Shown one piece after another: positions 37,922 through 46,875 of a stretch of 64,000 bases of DNA. Under the pieces are notes generated by a model. It was not told where the DNA came from. It saw only the letters and a list, made by a program, of their open reading frames with translations, and did not search any database. Numbering within the stretch: the first letter of the stretch is position 1; the number at the start of each line of letters is the position of its first letter. The position numbers were made by a program, and so were the translations under genes. The stretch comes from Lachnospiraceae bacterium. GTDB taxonomy: Bacteria > Bacillota > Clostridia > Lachnospirales > Lachnospiraceae. The stretch is taken from the NCBI GenBank assembly GCA_017538995.1, contig JAFYHV010000150.1:1-64000 (forward strand), in the 5' to 3' direction.

Positions 37922-39772
37922 CTAATTCCCTATATAAACTGTATATATATCTGATGTCCTGACTTCCTTGTCAGCGATAATATTCGGATTGATAAAGCCG
38001 TATTCGATATAGTTTTCCAGTCGGCTGTTATGCGAAATAATAATATCCATATCGTCGGTCATATTCTCTCTGATAATTTCGGTTGAATCCAACGGATTAT
38101 ACAAAAGAACAATATGCGAATCGTAGAAATTAACCTGCAGTTCGGACGGGTATCTGTTCTCATTGCTTATGTAATAAATATTTTTACCTTCCAAATCACA
38201 TCCGTCTAAAAGCTGTTCGAGTTTCTGCATGTTTGCATAGTTTCTCTGCGCATTCGGAACAACCGTCTGCATTGAAACATAATAAAACGAATAGATATAG
38301 AAAGCGATCATGCATATGTACACAATCCATCTTTTCTTATTGTTGCAGAACCAGTATACGACAAAGGTCACAGCAAAAATAATCAGGGTGAGTCTGTAAA
38401 AATCGAGTACGAACCTTCTTAAATCATAATTAAAGTAATTGAAGAGATCGTATCCAAGCCATACCGCAAGACAGGTAATCGATGTCGATCCGCCGTTATT
38501 TCCTGCACGCAGAATATTCGGAAGCGTAAATTTCAAAAACAGAATGGATATCGTAATAAGAATCCAGTAACCGATTCTGGCCGTCTTTTTGAAATCGCCG
38601 ATAAAATCCACCGATAAGAAACATAAAAGAACTATCATCGAAAGATGGATTTCAGTATATCTTCCCCATACGTAATAAGCCCACTTCGTATTTGTAACAA
38701 TACCGCTTATAAGACCTGCTATAGATATAGATGTGCTGATAAAATAAGCGAGTGCCATATACTTAACAAGAAATCCGTACGGAGCGTATATTTCGTTTTT
38801 ATTCTTTTTGAATATAAGAGTAAGAACAATACCTGCAAACAGTGAGAAAAACCCCAGGGAAGCCGCATTTGCATAAAACAGCTGTCCCATGGTTGCTTTG
38901 AACATAAGGAAAATACTGTCAATATCTTTTAGGAAACCTAAACGGTTGGTCGCAAGAGTTTCCATGGTATTTCTAAGTTCATCGGCATGCCATAAATTCG
39001 TTTTGAAATATCCGATGACAATTCCGTTAACCTTGTAAAAGACAAGGAGCACCGCTCCGGACATACAGAAAACGATTAATCTCTTTATAATCGTTTTTTT
39101 ATTGTCCGTACGGTATTTGAAAAACAGATATATCTGCTCCCACATACACAGTATCGGGAAAATAATATTCCTGCCGTGAATCATATATGCGTAACCGGCT
39201 ATAAGCACGCTGGCGACTGTCCATGGAATCATATGGTCTTTATAGTGGTCATACATCTGGATTGCAAAGAAGATATTAAGAAAACAGAAAAGAACTACAG
39301 ATGTTTCACTCCATGTGAATTTTCCCGCTGTCATGTAAACAGGATACATCGAAGTTAAAAGAGCAAGACCGAATGATACAATCTTTCTCTGTTTTGAGAA
39401 AAACTTTCTTAAAATAGCATACACAATCAGCGCCATGAAGGCTTCCAGAACTATATTTTCATAGAGCGCCAGCTGATATGCTTTCCAGACATTTTTTTCA
39501 AACAAAAAAACAGGCAGATAAAGGAGCGCAGAACCAAATCCATGATACGCATCAATGGACCTGTTATACGATGACCAGTCCGTGCCTGTCAAATATGCTG
39601 CCATGGACAGGATGTTATATTCATCACTGCCCATGTTAATCATTTTTACCTGAAGCGTAATAGGAAGATTTACGGCAAAAAGAAGTACCAAAAAACCAAA
39701 ATATGTATAAACATATTCCAAAAATCCAAATTTCTTAGATTTGATTTTTTCTTCAGACTTCAAATTGTCCAT
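37922..39772 (-). CDS. GT-C-like polytopic membrane protein
   Basis: 616 residues. About 12-13 membrane helices with an acidic first loop (MGSDEYNILSMAAYLTG, YHGFGSALLYLPVF) and a C-terminal soluble tail of about 100 residues. The arrangement is that of GT-C enzymes acting on lipid-linked sugars at the outer face of the membrane. No closer family could be recognised. AGGAAAACAT precedes ATG 39772. It is the second membrane glycosyltransferase candidate of this stretch, 8 nt after the radical SAM gene. Confidence 0.55.
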   Translation of the reverse strand: MDNLKSEEKIKSKKFGFLEYVYTYFGFLVLLFAVNLPITLQVKMINMGSDEYNILSMAAYLTGTDWSSYNRSIDAYHGFGSALLYLPVFLFEKNVWKAYQLALYENIVLEAFMALIVYAILRKFFSKQRKIVSFGLALLTSMYPVYMTAGKFTWSETSVVLFCFLNIFFAIQMYDHYKDHMIPWTVASVLIAGYAYMIHGRNIIFPILCMWEQIYLFFKYRTDNKKTIIKRLIVFCMSGAVLLVFYKVNGIVIGYFKTNLWHADELRNTMETLATNRLGFLKDIDSIFLMFKATMGQLFYANAASLGFFSLFAGIVLTLIFKKNKNEIYAPYGFLVKYMALAYFISTSISIAGLISGIVTNTKWAYYVWGRYTEIHLSMIVLLCFLSVDFIGDFKKTARIGYWILITISILFLKFTLPNILRAGNNGGSTSITCLAVWLGYDLFNYFNYDLRRFVLDFYRLTLIIFAVTFVVYWFCNNKKRWIVYICMIAFYIYSFYYVSMQTVVPNAQRNYANMQKLEQLLDGCDLEGKNIYYISNENRYPSELQVNFYDSHIVLLYNPLDSTEIIRENMTDDMDIIISHNSRLENYIEYGFINPNIIADKEVRTSDIYTVYIGN

Positions 39773-39780
39773 ATGTTTTC

Positions 39781-41448
39781 CTAACTGTGCCAGAAGTTTT
39801 TGAGTTTAAGGTTACCCTGTCTCAATAATCTAAACTTACCTCTAAACCATGCAAATACATACTTTCCGTATTTCTTAATAACATAAGAATAAATGAAATG
39901 CTGGGCGAACCACTTGGGATTAAACCAGTACTTGTAAGCCGCAACCATGGGCTTGGGTACTTTTTTGAGTTCATTGATCAGTTTCTTGTCTTTTAAGTCA
40001 ATAGTATCAAAAGGATATACTATCGAGTCATCGGCATTCTTGATTGTGCCGCCCTGTGTATTGAAGTCGTTAACATTGTTGTTTTCCAGATCCAGGAATT
40101 CAAGTTCTGTATAATCTGCTATATCATCTACAGCAGCAAGAGGAACAAGTCCGGGGAAAGGATGAGGCTCAAGGTCAAGATAAATCTTGTCATCAAACAC
40201 GTTTCCGTAATGTCTGTCACCTACATAGCTGTCACACATTTCTATTTTACCGTAGTTATCCACAAGAATGTGTGTCATACCGAGATTAGACATTCTTCCG
40301 AGTCCCATTACCGCATGGAGCTGATACTTAAAGTTTGTCATATCCATGTAGCGTGCGGTCTTTTCCCACTGTTCTTTTGTATACATCTGAGGATACTTTT
40401 TACCGTGATACAATCCTCTGAATGCACGGATATGAACTCTGTAATGATTCTTTTCAAACTCAGGATAATACTTCGTCTCAAAATCATCTATCTGATCCGG
40501 ATACATTACATATATAACCGAAGGCTCGATGCCGGCCTTTCTGATGTTATTACACTGTTCGATAAACTTCTCCACGCTCACCTGTGTAGGATGGAAAGAA
40601 GCGTTAATATTCAGACGGCCTTCTTTAGCAAGAGTGCTCGATAAGAGTCTGTTCAAAGGAATGGAAACATTTGATGTCATTCTAACCTGCCAGTTCGGAT
40701 GACGTCCAATCATTTCAAGGGCCTCATAAAAGTGCTTTCCGCCCATAGTAGGCTCACCGTATGAGAAATAAAAGACGGTATCTTTGTTTCCGAAATGTCT
40801 TTCAAATGCTTTTTCCCACTCGTCAAGTTCGTGAACAATATGCATACCTTTATTAACACTGGTAGCAACATAGCAGTACGGGCATGAATAATTACAGTGT
40901 GCATATCTGCCGTTGTACTGCCAGAGTACAAGGGTCTTGGTTCTTGTCAGAACGGGAAGGATTGCATCCACATAAAGCTTTACGGTATCTTCGGACATTT
41001 TGCCGGATTTTATGGAAAGCTTTTTGCCGTGTGCGTTCTTCCAGTAAAAAGCAATATTTGCGATTCTGAACTGATACTGCTTGGAAATCTCGGAGATTTC
41101 ATCATTGAATTTGCCCGCACGCTTAACAGTCTTGGGAAGCTTGCACAGTATCACACGTTTCTTCTGTTCATCCGCATATTTAGCAATATCCTTTGTAATC
41201 TGAATACTGTAGTCATACGAATTCTTTTCAAGTGCTTCCTGAACGCCATAGTTAAGAACTATTACATCATAACCGTCAAGCAGACTGCTTAAATCTAGAG
41301 AACTGTCAATCTCAGGTTTTGCTTTTTCATAATCAAGAAAGAAACCATTCTTTTCAGAATGCTTTTCGCTTACTTTATTGACGAGTGAAGGGTAAATCTG
41401 TTCTGTATAATTGTCACATATATACAGAATTTTAGCCTTGTGTTCCAT
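39781..41448 (-). CDS. Radical SAM protein with N-terminal SGNH-like region
   Basis: 555 residues. The iron-sulfur ligands are clear in the C-x3-C-x2-C motif CNYSCPYC near residue 190. FSYGEPTMGG carries the SAM-contacting GGEP-like turn, here YGEP. The N-terminal 165 residues resemble a degenerate SGNH hydrolase fold (VIVLNYGVQEAL, VILCKLPK, NDEISEISKQYQFRIANI). A C-terminal region of about 130 residues lacks an obvious second iron-sulfur cluster. Radical SAM enzymes of this shape modify sugars or peptides, but this one is not recognised. It overlaps the next upstream gene by 17 nt, and lies in the glycan operon between membrane proteins. Confidence 0.75.
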   Translation of the reverse strand: MEHKAKILYICDNYTEQIYPSLVNKVSEKHSEKNGFFLDYEKAKPEIDSSLDLSSLLDGYDVIVLNYGVQEALEKNSYDYSIQITKDIAKYADEQKKRVILCKLPKTVKRAGKFNDEISEISKQYQFRIANIAFYWKNAHGKKLSIKSGKMSEDTVKLYVDAILPVLTRTKTLVLWQYNGRYAHCNYSCPYCYVATSVNKGMHIVHELDEWEKAFERHFGNKDTVFYFSYGEPTMGGKHFYEALEMIGRHPNWQVRMTSNVSIPLNRLLSSTLAKEGRLNINASFHPTQVSVEKFIEQCNNIRKAGIEPSVIYVMYPDQIDDFETKYYPEFEKNHYRVHIRAFRGLYHGKKYPQMYTKEQWEKTARYMDMTNFKYQLHAVMGLGRMSNLGMTHILVDNYGKIEMCDSYVGDRHYGNVFDDKIYLDLEPHPFPGLVPLAAVDDIADYTELEFLDLENNNVNDFNTQGGTIKNADDSIVYPFDTIDLKDKKLINELKKVPKPMVAAYKYWFNPKWFAQHFIYSYVIKKYGKYVFAWFRGKFRLLRQGNLKLKNFWHS

Positions 41449-42382
41449 CTTCTAACTTCTCCTTGCTTTTAATAAACCTTGTTGCGATAAAGAATACAAT
41501 ATCTCCAACTATAGACTGGAGACTTGCCATAGTTACAATAATAAGTGCATTTTCTTTGCCGAGAATGCTTCCTAAAAGGAATATCTGTATACTTTCTTTT
41601 ACTCCAATGCCGGCAGGGGCAAAAAGCGCAGCCATACCCACTGCCGTAGCAATAAGATTAACGGCCATAACATATATATAATCTGTTGCCTTAAAAGAAT
41701 TTCCGACTACGGCATACGCCATAACAGCAACAGCGAGACTTGAGAAAACCTTTGAAATAACAACTATTCCAATGCTAGTCAGCATTGTTTTGCTTTTAAT
41801 ATGATACTCGGGAAGGTAATCTTTCTTTTTTAATATCTTATAGCAGATACCTACAACTCCGTTGAATATAGGCGGAATCAGGCAAACCAGCATAACCGCA
41901 GTGATAATGTATACGAAAATAATAATCTGGTTATCGATCTGCAGGGATTTGTGAATCGGAATAATAATAAATACAGCAAGCAGCATACTGCTGAAAACCT
42001 GCAGAATGCTGTCTAAGAACGATGTAACAACCGCTATTTCGGTTGATACGCCCTCTCTGGTTGCAAACAGTATTTTTCCGCCAATCCAGCCTACCTTGCC
42101 CGGGATATAACGTCCAAGCCATGATTCGGCATATATTTTATATATTTTCTTTTTATCCAACATCTTTCCATGATAAGACTTAATCAGCACTTCCCACGAA
42201 TAAGGCATTATCAAAAGTCCTGTCATTCTTATCGTAAAAGAAAGAAGCATAAAGAAAATATTATAATTTGCATTCTTTATGATTTCAAAATCTATGTTCC
42301 TGAAATAGTAAACAAGGAAAACCACTATCAGAATATAAAAAATAATAGTAATGACTTTCCTTATAACCTTTTTCTTATCCAT
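41432..42382 (-). CDS. UPF0104 / LPG-synthase-TM flippase-like membrane protein
   Basis: 316 residues, eight or so membrane helices. The family signature is visible in SWLGRYIPGKVGWIGGK and in GMAALFAPAGIGVKESI. Members related to AglD and the MprF flippase half are found in many glycan clusters and are thought to move or organise lipid-linked intermediates. ATG 42382 follows GGAGAATAGG. The gene overlaps the radical SAM gene and starts 19 nt after the pyruvyltransferase gene. Confidence 0.85.
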   Translation of the reverse strand: MDKKKVIRKVITIIFYILIVVFLVYYFRNIDFEIIKNANYNIFFMLLSFTIRMTGLLIMPYSWEVLIKSYHGKMLDKKKIYKIYAESWLGRYIPGKVGWIGGKILFATREGVSTEIAVVTSFLDSILQVFSSMLLAVFIIIPIHKSLQIDNQIIIFVYIITAVMLVCLIPPIFNGVVGICYKILKKKDYLPEYHIKSKTMLTSIGIVVISKVFSSLAVAVMAYAVVGNSFKATDYIYVMAVNLIATAVGMAALFAPAGIGVKESIQIFLLGSILGKENALIIVTMASLQSIVGDIVFFIATRFIKSKEKLEDGTQG

Positions 42383-42401
42383 TAAAACCTATTCTCCATT
42401 T

Positions 42402-43550
42402 TTATTGTTCCCAGAGTTCATTGACCAGGGAATAATTTAATTTTTCCTGAGTACTCATTCTTTCAAAAGAATTCGAAAGTCTCTGACGTACGGCTTCGTT
42501 ATTGTTCACAAGACTTTCCATCTCAGGTATAAATGAATCAAGTATAGTTTTGCAGTCTTTAAGATTAACACTATACTCTTCCATGTCCAGTTCTTTAAGC
42601 ATTCCGTTTACTTTGGCGGAATAATCGATAGCTATAAAAGGAGTTGCGGTAAGCGCAGCAAAAATAATGCTGTGAAGACGCATACCCACAAGAAACTCCG
42701 AATTCCCTATAATCTGAATTATATCATTGGGGCAGATCTGTTTTGAGCCGTCACCCAAAATCAGATTGTAATCTGCTTTACCGTTGACATTCATAATATC
42801 ATTGCATACTGCATAATCCCTTTCCGTAAGAAAAGGAATTAAAACAACGGGCATTCCCAACTTATCATTAATTGCATTTATAATATTGCTAATCGAATTT
42901 ATATATTCGTTATATAATTTCTTTTTCTTATAATGAATCTTCGAAGTAAGTGATACGGGAATAAACGGAATAGTATCAAACCAGTGTCTGACAGATATAG
43001 TTACATATTTTTCCGGAAGATTGTAACCGTCAATATTTCCCTTATTTAAAGGATACGAAAAAACGGGATCGGCTGTTACTTTATAATTTGAAGTAACTCC
43101 CATCTCTTTTAACAAGTCAAACGATGAAGTGTCACGCAGAGTAATAAGGTCGCACTTATCAAGCAGTTTCTTCACTTTTTTGCGTGAGGATTTATAATTC
43201 AGAGGGCCGAAACTGTTTGCATAAATAACAGTTTTCTTTCCCATATTAATCGAGAGTTCACATATTCTGGACCATCTGTATATATTGAAAACAGAAGTTT
43301 CATCCTGAAAAAGACATCCTCCGCCGATTAATACAATATCGGATTTGGAAATTGCATCCTTAACTTCAGCGGTATCTTTTATATTTATAAATGTGGTATC
43401 TTTGTGATACTCTTTTGCTTTAGAGGCATTTATGGAAATTACTTTTACATCATAATCTTCCGAATACCGAAACAAAAGAACATCCAGAATCGCTTCGTCT
43501 CCGGAATTGTTAATTCCCGAAGCGCCACAGATGACCATATTCTTTTTCAT
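42402..43550 (-). CDS. Polysaccharide pyruvyltransferase, CsaB-like
   Basis: 382 residues from ATG 43550; GGAGGAGA precedes it and the in-frame TTG at 43565 lies inside that ribosome site. The family pattern is complete: NMVICGASGINNSGDEAI, IVLIGGGCLFQDE, SFGPLN, LRDTSSFDLLKEMG, and GMRLHSIIFAAL near the C-terminus. Such enzymes transfer pyruvate from phosphoenolpyruvate to sugars as a ketal. In Bacillus anthracis CsaB makes the wall glycan that SLH domains bind. An SLH-like protein is encoded at 18066-20600. I leave the symbol blank because orthology is not certain. Confidence 0.85.
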   Translation of the reverse strand: MKKNMVICGASGINNSGDEAILDVLLFRYSEDYDVKVISINASKAKEYHKDTTFINIKDTAEVKDAISKSDIVLIGGGCLFQDETSVFNIYRWSRICELSINMGKKTVIYANSFGPLNYKSSRKKVKKLLDKCDLITLRDTSSFDLLKEMGVTSNYKVTADPVFSYPLNKGNIDGYNLPEKYVTISVRHWFDTIPFIPVSLTSKIHYKKKKLYNEYINSISNIINAINDKLGMPVVLIPFLTERDYAVCNDIMNVNGKADYNLILGDGSKQICPNDIIQIIGNSEFLVGMRLHSIIFAALTATPFIAIDYSAKVNGMLKELDMEEYSVNLKDCKTILDSFIPEMESLVNNNEAVRQRLSNSFERMSTQEKLNYSLVNELWEQ

Positions 43551-43592
43551 CAGTCTCTCCTCCAAAACAAGGCGAAAGGTATTAAACCCGGT

Positions 43593-44732
43593 CTAATCCA
43601 TAAGACCGTTAATACTCTTTACCATCTGCTCCCAACTGAACTTCTGAGCATTATTCTTGATTTCCTGACTAAAGGAATCGCTTCTGTTGTTTTCAAAGAA
43701 ATCAATAACGGCATCGCTGATTTCCGAATCGTTTCCGGAATTAACAACATATCCCGTTTTCATATTATCAACTACATCGGGCAAACCGCCGACGTTAGTT
43801 ACCAGTACGGTTTTTTCAAAACCGAATGAAATCTGAACAATACCGCTCTGAGTAGCATCTTCATAAGGAAGAACAACCAAATCTGTTGCGGCAAAATATT
43901 TTTCAACTTCATTGTCGGGAGTATATGTATCTTTCAGATAAATATATTTACCAACATTTTTGCTTTCAATCAAATCAAGATAATCCTGCTTGTCATCTCC
44001 GAAAGAACCAACCACAAGCAGTCTGCAGTCAGGTATTCTCTCGACAATTTCAGGCATTGCATTAATAAGATGCTTTAATCCCTTGTACTCTCTTACGAAT
44101 CCAAAGAACAAAAGCAGTTTTGTATTATCATCTATGTCAAATTTATCTTTTTCAACAATCTCCGCACGTCCTTCTTTTTGAGATATGTTTCTCATCTTAA
44201 AGGCATTGTATGTAGGATGGGGATTGTATTTTACATTTGCATCCGCCTTGATGGTGAGAAGATCCTCTTCGTCGCTTTTTGACTGTACAATGAAACCGTC
44301 CCCTTCTTTCAAAACGGACTTGGTCAAAAATCTATCCATCGGGAATCTTTCATGCGGAAATACATTATGGCATGTAAATAACACCCTGATGTCTTTTTTT
44401 AGGTTCTTAAGCAGTATCTTATAGCACGGAGCAAAATAAGGATGCCACCACTGAAGCAAAACAGCATCGGGATGTATTTTATTTATATACCTGGATACCC
44501 CAATAATATTAAAGGGATTTGCTGTATTAATCAGGAATTCGGCGGAATCAACTTTAAAAGATTCGTTAGAGTAGTCCTTTTGTTCTTTTTTAAATAAAAG
44601 CTTGGGATACTGCATCTTGTACGAAATAAAAGTTACATCGTGCTCCTTATCCAATGCTCTGAACAAAAGGCTGGTATAATGCGCTATTCCACCTTTATAC
44701 GGATAAACCGGTCCTATCAGTACTATCTTCAT
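43593..44732 (-). CDS. Family 4 glycosyltransferase
   Basis: 379 residues from ATG 44732; a TTG at 44738 is also in frame but less likely. GT-B fold: GPVYPYKGGIAHYTSLLF, LLFFGFVREYKGLKHL, and AATDLVVLPYEDATQSGIVQISFGF holding the acidic donor-binding pair. It uses a nucleotide sugar in the cytoplasm. A promoter (44794-44822) stands in front of it after a strong hairpin, so it is likely the first gene of the operon running down through the pyruvyltransferase, flippase-like, radical SAM, GT-C and ugd genes. Confidence 0.88.
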   Translation of the reverse strand: MKIVLIGPVYPYKGGIAHYTSLLFRALDKEHDVTFISYKMQYPKLLFKKEQKDYSNESFKVDSAEFLINTANPFNIIGVSRYINKIHPDAVLLQWWHPYFAPCYKILLKNLKKDIRVLFTCHNVFPHERFPMDRFLTKSVLKEGDGFIVQSKSDEEDLLTIKADANVKYNPHPTYNAFKMRNISQKEGRAEIVEKDKFDIDDNTKLLLFFGFVREYKGLKHLINAMPEIVERIPDCRLLVVGSFGDDKQDYLDLIESKNVGKYIYLKDTYTPDNEVEKYFAATDLVVLPYEDATQSGIVQISFGFEKTVLVTNVGGLPDVVDNMKTGYVVNSGNDSEISDAVIDFFENNRSDSFSQEIKNNAQKFSWEQMVKSINGLMD

Positions 44733-44793
44733 AATCAATCTTTATTTCAAAACTGTATTTTCATTAATCCTCAGATATAACGACAAATATTGT

Positions 44794-44822
44794 ATATTAT
44801 ATTGACTTAAAAAGCAAGTCAA
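44794..44822 (-). promoter_or_regulatory. Promoter with overlapping inverted repeat
   Basis: Minus strand TTGACT (44822-44817), 17 nt spacer, TAATAT (44799-44794); TATAAT with a 15 nt spacer is an alternative. A 7 bp dyad TTGACTT / AAGTCAA (44802-44808 and 44816-44822) covers the -35 box and spacer and could be an operator. Confidence 0.55.
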
Positions 44823-44851
44823 AGGCGAAGTGCCTGAAGCACTCCGCCTTT
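44821..44851. terminator. Terminator after the small secreted protein gene
   Basis: AAAGGCGaAGTGC (44821-44833) pairs with GCACTcCGCCTTT (44839-44851) around a five-base loop. T-rich sequence follows on the plus strand; on the minus strand the run is interrupted (CTTTGACTT), so efficiency there is less certain. Confidence 0.65.
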
Positions 44852-44881
44852 TTCTGCTTTAATTATTCAATTACTTTTTAA

Positions 44882-45607
44882 TTATTTCCAGCTGAATGCT
44901 ATAAATGCACCTTTGCGGTTCTCAACATAACTGTTGCAGGAACTAACTGAAATATAATATGTTCCGCTTGTGAGTTTGTCTGTAGTAACCTTGCTGTAGC
45001 TGTCGGTGTTATTGAAGTTATATCTCTGCCATGAAGGAGAATATAACTGAATATATGCACTGTTTGCATAAGGTGTCTTAATAGTAACTTTCTGATTCTT
45101 TGTTAATTTAATCTTATACCAACGTGTATAGTCGATAGTAGGAGTCTGAGCGATGCTGACTGTGGTTCCTGCTGATAAGTTTTTAGCCTTAGCAACACAA
45201 TAGTTGCCCTGGTCTAACTTATAAGCAGCTGTCCATGTCCATTTAATCTTGCAGAGCTGATAGTAGTCGCCCATTTCAACATAATATGTACCTGCTTTAA
45301 GCGCAATATATTCTTTGCCCTTTTCTGTATCACACCAGCACCAGTGAACTCTTTCTTTGCAATTCTTATCGGCGTAAATATATACGTCAGCAAGTTTCTT
45401 TGTGTTGTTGCTCCAAACTAACTGAAGGTAGCAGTCTTTTTCAATAACGAGTTTGTAATGAACAGCACCTTCCTTGTTCATAGCAATGGTTGCACCATTG
45501 TCAATTTTTGTGTAAGCCTTAGCACGCATGGGTACGAACGCAATAGATAACAGTAATGTGCAGAATACTGCAAATAATGCGATCTTAAGAGTTTTGATCA
45601 ATTTCAT
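44882..45607 (-). CDS. Small secreted protein with two PPC-like domains
   Basis: 241 residues from ATG 45607, which follows GGAGAAAG; the frame extends upstream to 45649 without a better start. Signal peptide 1-31. The mature part appears to consist of two beta-sandwich domains of the bacterial pre-peptidase C-terminal type, with the patterns LQLVWSN ... GTYYVEMGDYY and VTIKTPYANSAYIQLY ... SGTYYISVSSC. PPC domains are usually parts of secreted hydrolases and may bind glycans; here they stand alone. Own promoter (45723-45752) and terminator, thus a separate unit inserted between glycan operons. Confidence 0.75.
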   Translation of the reverse strand: MKLIKTLKIALFAVFCTLLLSIAFVPMRAKAYTKIDNGATIAMNKEGAVHYKLVIEKDCYLQLVWSNNTKKLADVYIYADKNCKERVHWCWCDTEKGKEYIALKAGTYYVEMGDYYQLCKIKWTWTAAYKLDQGNYCVAKAKNLSAGTTVSIAQTPTIDYTRWYKIKLTKNQKVTIKTPYANSAYIQLYSPSWQRYNFNNTDSYSKVTTDKLTSGTYYISVSSCNSYVENRKGAFIAFSWK

Positions 45608-45722
45608 CAGTCTTTCTCCTTTTAAAAATATCCTAAGATTACCTGACATTAAATAGCTCTACCTGTTTTGATTCATTTCCTCCAAACAGTCAGGGTATTT
45701 AACCATTTATCCGCTATAAATA

Positions 45723-45752
45723 ACTATAACATATCGGATTGCCGAAATACAA
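45723..45752 (-). promoter_or_regulatory. Promoter for the PPC-like secreted protein
   Basis: Minus strand TTGTAT (45752-45747), 18 nt spacer, TATAGT (45728-45723). The leader is about 110 nt and contains a CTGTTT / AAACAG dyad. Confidence 0.55.
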
Positions 45753-45816
45753 CCCATACATAACAGATTTGTGCATTATTATCTAAAAAATTATAATTAT
45801 ATTAGTATACAAATAA

Positions 45817-46803
45817 TTATTTCTTGTCCTGCATATTGTCCTTCATGTTTTTCTCTATCCAGGCAAGTCTGTAATCAATGTCTCTTGTTCTTTTCTGAAT
45901 CTCCTGAGAAATCTTTCTGTTGGCGGAAATAACATCAGCCATCATACCGAGTACCCAGATCATAAAAGCAATCATAATCAGCAGACTGCAGAGTATCAGC
46001 GACTGGATATTACCCGATGCTCTTCCCATAAAAATGAAAACAATATATCTTACGCCGATGGCGAATCCGATTACAAAAGGAGGTATTCCGAGAAATGTAA
46101 AGAATCTCATGGGTTTATACATAAGATAAGCCCTGAAAATTGTTACCATGGATTTCTTTATATATCCGAACATACTGTGGAACAGTCTCGAAGGTCTTAA
46201 CTCTCCGTTTGTTCTGATGGGAACAGACATGATGGGAATACTTGTTCTTCCTGCCTGAACAATCTGTTCAAGAGTGTATGTGTATTCATTAACAACATTT
46301 AACTGTAAAGCGGCTTCCCTGCTGTATGCTCTGAATCCTGAAGGTGCATCGGGAATATCTGTCTTGGATGCTCTTCTTACTACCCAGCTTCCGAGATGCT
46401 GAAGTTTCTTCTTAAGCCAAGAAAAATGTTTGGTCTGATCAATAGGACGAGCACCGATAACAATATCTGCCTTTCCTTCCAAGATGGGACGTACAATTGT
46501 CTCAATATCTTCGCCGCAGTACTGGTTGTCAGCATCTGTATTTACGATAATATCGGCTCCGTTTCTCAAACATGCGTCGATACCGGCCATAAATCCTTTG
46601 GCAAGACCTTTGTTTTTCTTGAAATTAACTACGTAATGAACACCCCAGTTCTTTGCCACTTCAACTGTGTTGTCCTTACTGCCGTCATTAATAATCAGGT
46701 ATTCTATTTCGTCGATTCCGTCGATATGCTTAGGCAAATCATTTAAAGCAATTTCAAGGGTTTCGGCTTCATTGTAACAAGGGATTTGAATAATCAGTTT
46801 CAT
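45817..46803 (-). CDS. DPM1-like family 2 glycosyltransferase with membrane anchor
   Basis: 328 residues; ATG 46803 follows GAGGAAGA. GT-A domain 1-215: LIIQIPCYNEAETLEIAL, INDGSKDNT, NTDADNQY (DxD metal site), IVIGARP, APSGFRAYS. Two membrane helices at about 225-300 follow. This arrangement is that of polyprenyl-phosphate mannosyl- or glucosyltransferases, which load sugars on undecaprenyl phosphate for use by GT-C enzymes outside the cell. GT-C-like proteins at 34330, 37922, 46876 and 48959 are therefore its plausible partners. Confidence 0.88.
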   Translation of the reverse strand: MKLIIQIPCYNEAETLEIALNDLPKHIDGIDEIEYLIINDGSKDNTVEVAKNWGVHYVVNFKKNKGLAKGFMAGIDACLRNGADIIVNTDADNQYCGEDIETIVRPILEGKADIVIGARPIDQTKHFSWLKKKLQHLGSWVVRRASKTDIPDAPSGFRAYSREAALQLNVVNEYTYTLEQIVQAGRTSIPIMSVPIRTNGELRPSRLFHSMFGYIKKSMVTIFRAYLMYKPMRFFTFLGIPPFVIGFAIGVRYIVFIFMGRASGNIQSLILCSLLIMIAFMIWVLGMMADVISANRKISQEIQKRTRDIDYRLAWIEKNMKDNMQDKK

Positions 46804-46875
46804 ATTATCTTCCTCTTCTTAAACATAAACAATTTATTTTACCATTTATATATAGTTAATGCAAATCATCATATT

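Noticed and set aside
45659..45676. Mini reading frame of five codons after GGAGG in the leader of the PPC gene
   Set aside because: The ATG is only 2 nt from the GGAGG core, too close for initiation, and no attenuator follows.
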